Shown piece by piece: positions 59,137 to 64,000 of a DNA stretch of 64,000 bases. Both the position numbers and the translations under genes were made by a program. The notes below the pieces were generated by a model. It had not been told where the DNA came from, made no database searches, and saw nothing but the letters and a program-made list of their open reading frames with translations. Source of the stretch: Epiperipatus broadwayi. Taxonomy: Eukaryota; Onychophora; Udeonychophora; Euonychophora; Peripatidae. Position 1 is the first letter of the stretch. Each line of letters begins with the position of its first letter. The stretch covers positions 2,118,056 to 2,182,055 of the forward strand of contig JAQFVV010000141.1 in assembly GCA_028023455.1 (NCBI GenBank), in the 5' to 3' direction.

Positions 59137-59168
59137 CCCATAGAGCGATATCCCTTGTGGCTAGCTCA
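59113..59168 (+). mobile_element. tRNA-like (SINE head) fragment
   Basis: CCCTTGTGGCTAGCTCAGTC resembles the 5' part and A-box of tRNA-Lys, but the B-box half is degenerate (GGGTCTTCAAATGAG). Probably a tRNA-derived SINE remnant. Confidence 0.4.
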
Positions 59169-62100
59169 GTCACTCTACATCTAGGGTCTTCAAATGAGTA
59201 AGTTAAATGATTATTACAGGTATGTGGTTGATAAGAGAATACATTTTTATCAATATAAATAATAATATGCAAACGAAAAAAAATATTATGATTAAATATT
59301 TATTTAATCCCAATGACCCACCACCATTTCATACTAATGATGATATAAAAAAATACTAAATAATTAATGATAACAAAACCATATATATATTCGAGGCTTT
59401 GAAATAGATAAAATACAATTTTAAATAAGAAAATAATAAATCCCTAAAGTTATTTACAAGGTTTTTAAAGGGTGGTGCACTTGCTGGTTGTTTACCCCAT
59501 GGTCGTTTTACTGGACTCCCTGGTAGATTTTCCTCTGTATGTATATGATAATAATTTTTATCAAATGTTCATTTGCTATTTTGACTGGTTCATTAAATCT
59601 TTAAGAAATCATTAGTTCTTAAAAGAACTGTATAATGTATTTCTTAGAAAGTGTCAGCAGTAGTCTTGTTCATAAATTAATCTCTAAGTAGCTGGTTGCT
59701 TGGAGAATTCTGAGCCAAAGTAGTGAATGACTTGCCCAGAACGACTGCCAAAGAAAGAATGAATCCCACAGCACTATCAATCCCACTCATAAGAAAACAA
59801 TTCAGATATCCTTCCGAGAAGAATGAATCAGCCAATAGTTTTAATTTAGCTTATCACTTAGATTATAAACATTCCTTTATATCTCTTCAATTAAACTCTA
59901 TATTTTAAGTTTGATATAATGGTTTCAATCTTGAATTCCCAGACCACTTGATTACAGCTATTATTATTCAAAAGAATTTCTACTTTATATACAAAAAATA
60001 AAAAAAAAAAGATAACATTTTAATTATAGCATTATCAAACATTTTGCTTTTGATCAGATTTTTGCAAAAGCAATTAACATTATTTGCTTATGGAATAAAA
60101 TTACACTCTTTAGAAAAGTAATTAAAAAATATATACAAGTATGTTGGAAAATAAAAAAGCAACTACATATAATGACATATCATAAAAAAATATACAAAAA
60201 GCAAAAATACATGAGTTTATTATACAATATTTTGTATGTCAATTTCATATTGCTTTAAATTGGTGTGTGTGGGTATTTTAATGCTCAGACCGAAATTCCA
60301 TTATTAATCTAGTACATTTTTATATTTGTTGTGCTTGATACATACTTTGTACAAGGCCATTTGATAATGCCTGGCACAATAATAAAAATAATAAATTTAA
60401 CGGTAGTAAACTTATTTATTTTTCTTATGATTACAATTTCGTTTTAATTAACGGAAATTTTATTTATATTATCTATACGTAACAATATTAAAATTCCATG
60501 TCTGTGTTTCTTCAAATCAATATATGCAATCATATAATTGAATATTTATAAATACGGTAATCAGATATATGTAAAATATAACTTTAATAATTTTTAACTG
60601 TATTTGCATTATTTTATTTTGGCTAATAAAGAAGAATGATTATTGCTTTATTAATAATTGAAATGTTATGTATTGTGAAACATGCTTGTGTATGCACATA
60701 GATAAGTTTGTTTAATGCTATATACAATTTTCACAACTATAAACTGTAATTTAAATAATATTTTATTTATAATATAGATTGTATATTTCATTAACCAGGT
60801 CGAAGATGATTAAGATGATAAAAATATTTAGTTCAATATTTTCCATTTTTTAATACTAATTAGATTTATCATTATAATTCCATCAGAGTTATTCAGAAGA
60901 TTGTTAATATGGAGAAGCTGGAGGCATTTCATTCTTTATTTACTATTACAATATCATTTCATATATTCATTTGGTAGTCCTTCTTTTATAACTTGTCCAT
61001 ATATTCATTGTTCTTTTTAGTAGTTTTCGCAATGTTTTTAATAAATTTCTTTCATTAGTACTTTTTTTCAATGCACCATATTGTTTACAGCTATAATTGA
61101 TTAATGTAGAAATAATAGGATTCAATACGTAGAGTGTAAATGTATTCGCCATTTTTGATCACGATAGTCTTACTACCTTGTTTGTTTTAATGTGCTGCTT
61201 ATACAATAAAACATATGCAACTGGATGGAAGGTTGACATCATAATTTATTTTTCTGGATGCAATACTTTCAATATTTTTCATAAAAACTTTATTTCAATA
61301 GATTATAAGGATGCAATTTTAAATATAAGCCACTCAATTATTTTCGTCTTCTTCAATATACTTGTTCAAACCACCACAAAATATCACATGCCTATAATTT
61401 ATTCACCATTTAAATTTTCTCACAGTTTGTACTTCCTTTTCTGATACTATTTGTATGGCCATTTTTACAGAAAGATCATTTTACAGTAGTCTAGATCTTA
61501 CCTATTTTTCAATATTTATTAATTTACATTACTCTATTCAATACAGAAACATTTATCCAGCATTTTGTAAATATTTGCACACTACCATCACATAAACTCC
61601 TATCTGTCCTTTTCTTTATAAGTACAGCTTTTATCTAAATAAAGCTAATAAGACATTTCACTGTTTTATTCATCTGTAGAAACAATGCCATTTCTGTACT
61701 ATCCTTAAACCCCTCTATTTACATTGGATTAAAAGCCGTGAAATTTATGACAATGCAACGAGTCGTAACAAAATATTCAAAATTCTGTTTTTGATCAAAT
61801 TAAATCTTAACCATCTCACGAACATTGTTATTTTTATTATATACACCATCATTCAACCATTATATGAACAGTAATTCTTATTTAACAAAGAACATGAGTT
61901 TTCTGACAATATACTAGCTCACAGCTTTCCGTTAAAAATACTTGGAGCAGAATATATTTTGATATGCTACCAGAATCTAGGCCAATTTACTATAACGTTT
62001 TATTTTTCAAAGTTTGTTATTTTTGTTTTAAAATAAATTTACAAAATAGTAACATAGTAACAGTTAAACTTATTACATAGCATTCAGAATGAAACTTGTT

Positions 62101-63280
62101 ATAGCAAAAAGTAAAAATAAGGTATTTGAAAAAGATCAATGCAGAGAAAGATATCTTAATAAGACTAAAAGGAAAACAAAACTTTCACCCAAGTACAATC
62201 ATGTAGAGTCATAGGCGAAAGTAGATGAACACTTACATATAGTCTCAAATTACAATGATATCCACACATAATCTTTAACATGTTTATAGCAATAATAAAT
62301 CGTGACAGAAATTGTGTATATTTTGGGTAATATAATCAGACTTGGGAAAGCTCAAGAATATATTGTGTATCACATTCTCTGATATTAAGATAATATATAT
62401 GAGTTCCCTTTTACTCTTTTAATAAAATATTTTATATTTTGCAAACGTTTTCATATTGGTCCAATAAAAGATGTTACGGCTATAATGTAATATAGCTATT
62501 AACTAAGTATAATATTTCTTAAGTTCTGTAAAATAACTGTTCAAAAATAAATAAATACCTATTTATTGATGATTTTATAATTATTTTCACGTACAAAAAA
62601 ATCAAGTTGTAACTATTAACTATACAAACAATAATATTCTATCTTATTAATTAAGGAATCAATTATAAAATCATTTTGATATTGAAGTATCCGTTTGTAA
62701 GAAAATATATGTGGAAAAAGTTTATATAATATTTTTTTCAGATTTTTTACAATATCATATTTAGACAAAGTAATTAATAAATAAATAGGCTTTTTAATGG
62801 AACAATTGAAATTTATATTTTTAAAAAATAGCACCGTTGATTTTAATATAACACTTTTCTTAATTATCCAGATAAAGCTCGTTCACAGCGTTACATATCC
62901 CTCTTCAAATTCAAAAGTCCAGTCAAGTATTTTGAAATCAGCCTCTGGTATTACCAATAAAGATTTTTTGAAAGTTAAAAAAAATTATTAAAAGTCTGTA
63001 ACGGAAAAACTAGGAAATCATCTAGCAATAATTAATTTCGACTTTTTTTTCCCTTTAGAAATCTAAATTATTAATTTATAATGATGTATAAATAATTACA
63101 TAACATAATTAATTTTGAAATTAATTTTAATTAAAATATTTTTAATTATTTATAGAAGTCAATAATTTATTGATCTTACCTTTTATATAAGCTGAATTTT
63201 GTTTTTATTATCAGAAAATAAAGTAATAAATAAACGGTCTATTAGGTGTATTGTCCAGTTAAAAAAGGTTTATTTTTGTA
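59169..63280. other. AT-rich DNA with no recognisable gene
   Basis: About 4.1 kb without any frame resembling a family. The frames at 59723-59908, 60967-61152 and 61178-61444 are short and unsupported. No tRNA or transposon ends recognised. Confidence 0.4.

Positions 63281-63282
<2 letters not shown>

Positions 63283-63367
<85 letters not shown>
63283..63367. repeat. (TTA)n microsatellite
   Basis: About 28 TTA units; the remaining 63.4-64 kb is AT-rich with no gene and ends in (TA)n at 63982-64000. Confidence 0.95.
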
Positions 63368-64000
63368 CTATCCCATTTATGACATTTCTATTAATTAACT
63401 TCAAAAAAGAGTCTTTGTGGGGAAGTGTTACAGAGCATTGCGATACTCATAAATCTTACAAAGAAAAAAGGATATAGATACTTAGCGATATATGTTAGTC
63501 TTTTTATATTAAATTCTCAGTACTATCTAACAAATAAATGCATTTACAGTTTGAAAGTAGTTTAATCCATCATTCAATACTAAATTAAATTCCTTTTCAT
63601 AATTCAAGTATTAATATTTTTTTTTCTAAAGTTGTATAAGCTATTAACTACAGTCTGACATACTTAAATACTTTGATAAAGATTTTCGTCATTTATTGTA
63701 TTAAAATAAAATGTTTGAAATTTTAATTATTAAAATTTAAATATTGCAGTAGAATATGTAAATATATGAAAACGTAAGCTTCAAATTTAAATTATTTCAC
63801 ATAAAATAAATACATTTAATTCTAGACCTAATAAGGAATGTATATCTCTTTCGTAAACATAAACATTGGTAATTTACTTCTAAAAGCATTACTTATTATG
63901 AAAATATTTTTATTATATATCTAACTGATTTATTCATAATTACCCGTAGTTATGATCTTCTCACAATTCTTTTAGTTTGTTATATATATATATATATATA

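Noticed and set aside
60967-61152. Minus-strand frame with YVLNPIISTLI, like the end of a GPCR helix 7
   Set aside because: Only 61 residues, no upstream membrane segments in any frame, so the resemblance is most likely chance.

Overview
This is a gene-poor, very AT-rich stretch of a eukaryotic nuclear genome, almost certainly an invertebrate animal. I see no convincing host protein-coding gene. The window is a graveyard of transposable elements set in simple-sequence DNA: long (TA)n and (AAT)n arrays recur throughout. The mix of Penelope-like elements (PLEs) of several lineages, a Ty3/gypsy element, a LINE, a Merlin transposase relic, a piggyBac-type MITE and tRNA-like SINE heads fits an AT-rich invertebrate (mollusc, flatworm, chelicerate or cnidarian are all possible). 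I cannot name the taxon from sequence alone.

Layout. 1-2.8 kb: unassigned AT-rich DNA. 2.8-10.1 kb: PLE cluster. It holds a GIY-YIG fragment of one lineage, a near-perfect 1.58-kb palindrome made of two inverted 5'-truncated PLE copies, a coiled-coil ORF, and a nearly full-length but frameshifted PLE preceded by an inverted piece of its own RT. 10.8-19.3 kb: a piggyBac-type MITE, SINE-like pieces, a second PLE lineage (15.0-17.1 kb) with terminal sequences repeated in inverse at 10.8 kb, and a 1.1-kb TIR element. 21.0-21.9 kb: a Merlin (IS1016/ISXO2-like) transposase pseudogene. 22-27.3 kb: simple repeats, including tandem units carrying (AAT)n. 27.8-29.2 kb: a gypsy integrase relic abutting another PLE 3' end.

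29.2-48.3 kb is dominated by one Ty3/gypsy family. There is an old diverged solo-type LTR (29208-34022). It is followed by a young element: a 5'-truncated 5' LTR, a PBS region, a coiled-coil ORF, gag, protease-RT, RNase H-integrase, a polypurine tract and a complete 4.35-kb 3' LTR. Its two LTRs are almost identical over 2.77 kb. Even so, pol is frameshifted, the RT catalytic YVDD box reads YVDN, and the 5' LTR lacks the CCAAT/TATA promoter that the 3' LTR and the old LTR keep. 48.3-49.45 kb: another 5'-truncated PLE (minus strand) bounded by (TA)n on both sides.

51.6-59.2 kb: a 446-bp TIR element, a long (AT)n-cored palindrome, and an old minus-strand LINE (endonuclease, RT, C-terminal region, (AAT)n tail). 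The LINE has been interrupted by a piggyBac-type MITE, an unidentified ~1.9-kb segment and a tRNA-Gly-like sequence. 59.2-64 kb has no recognisable gene.

The most interesting signal is a small structured RNA motif just downstream of the PLE ORFs. It has hammerhead-ribozyme architecture and compensated stem changes between copies. In the best copies the core C3-G8 pair is replaced by U3-A8, and this occurs in two PLE lineages.
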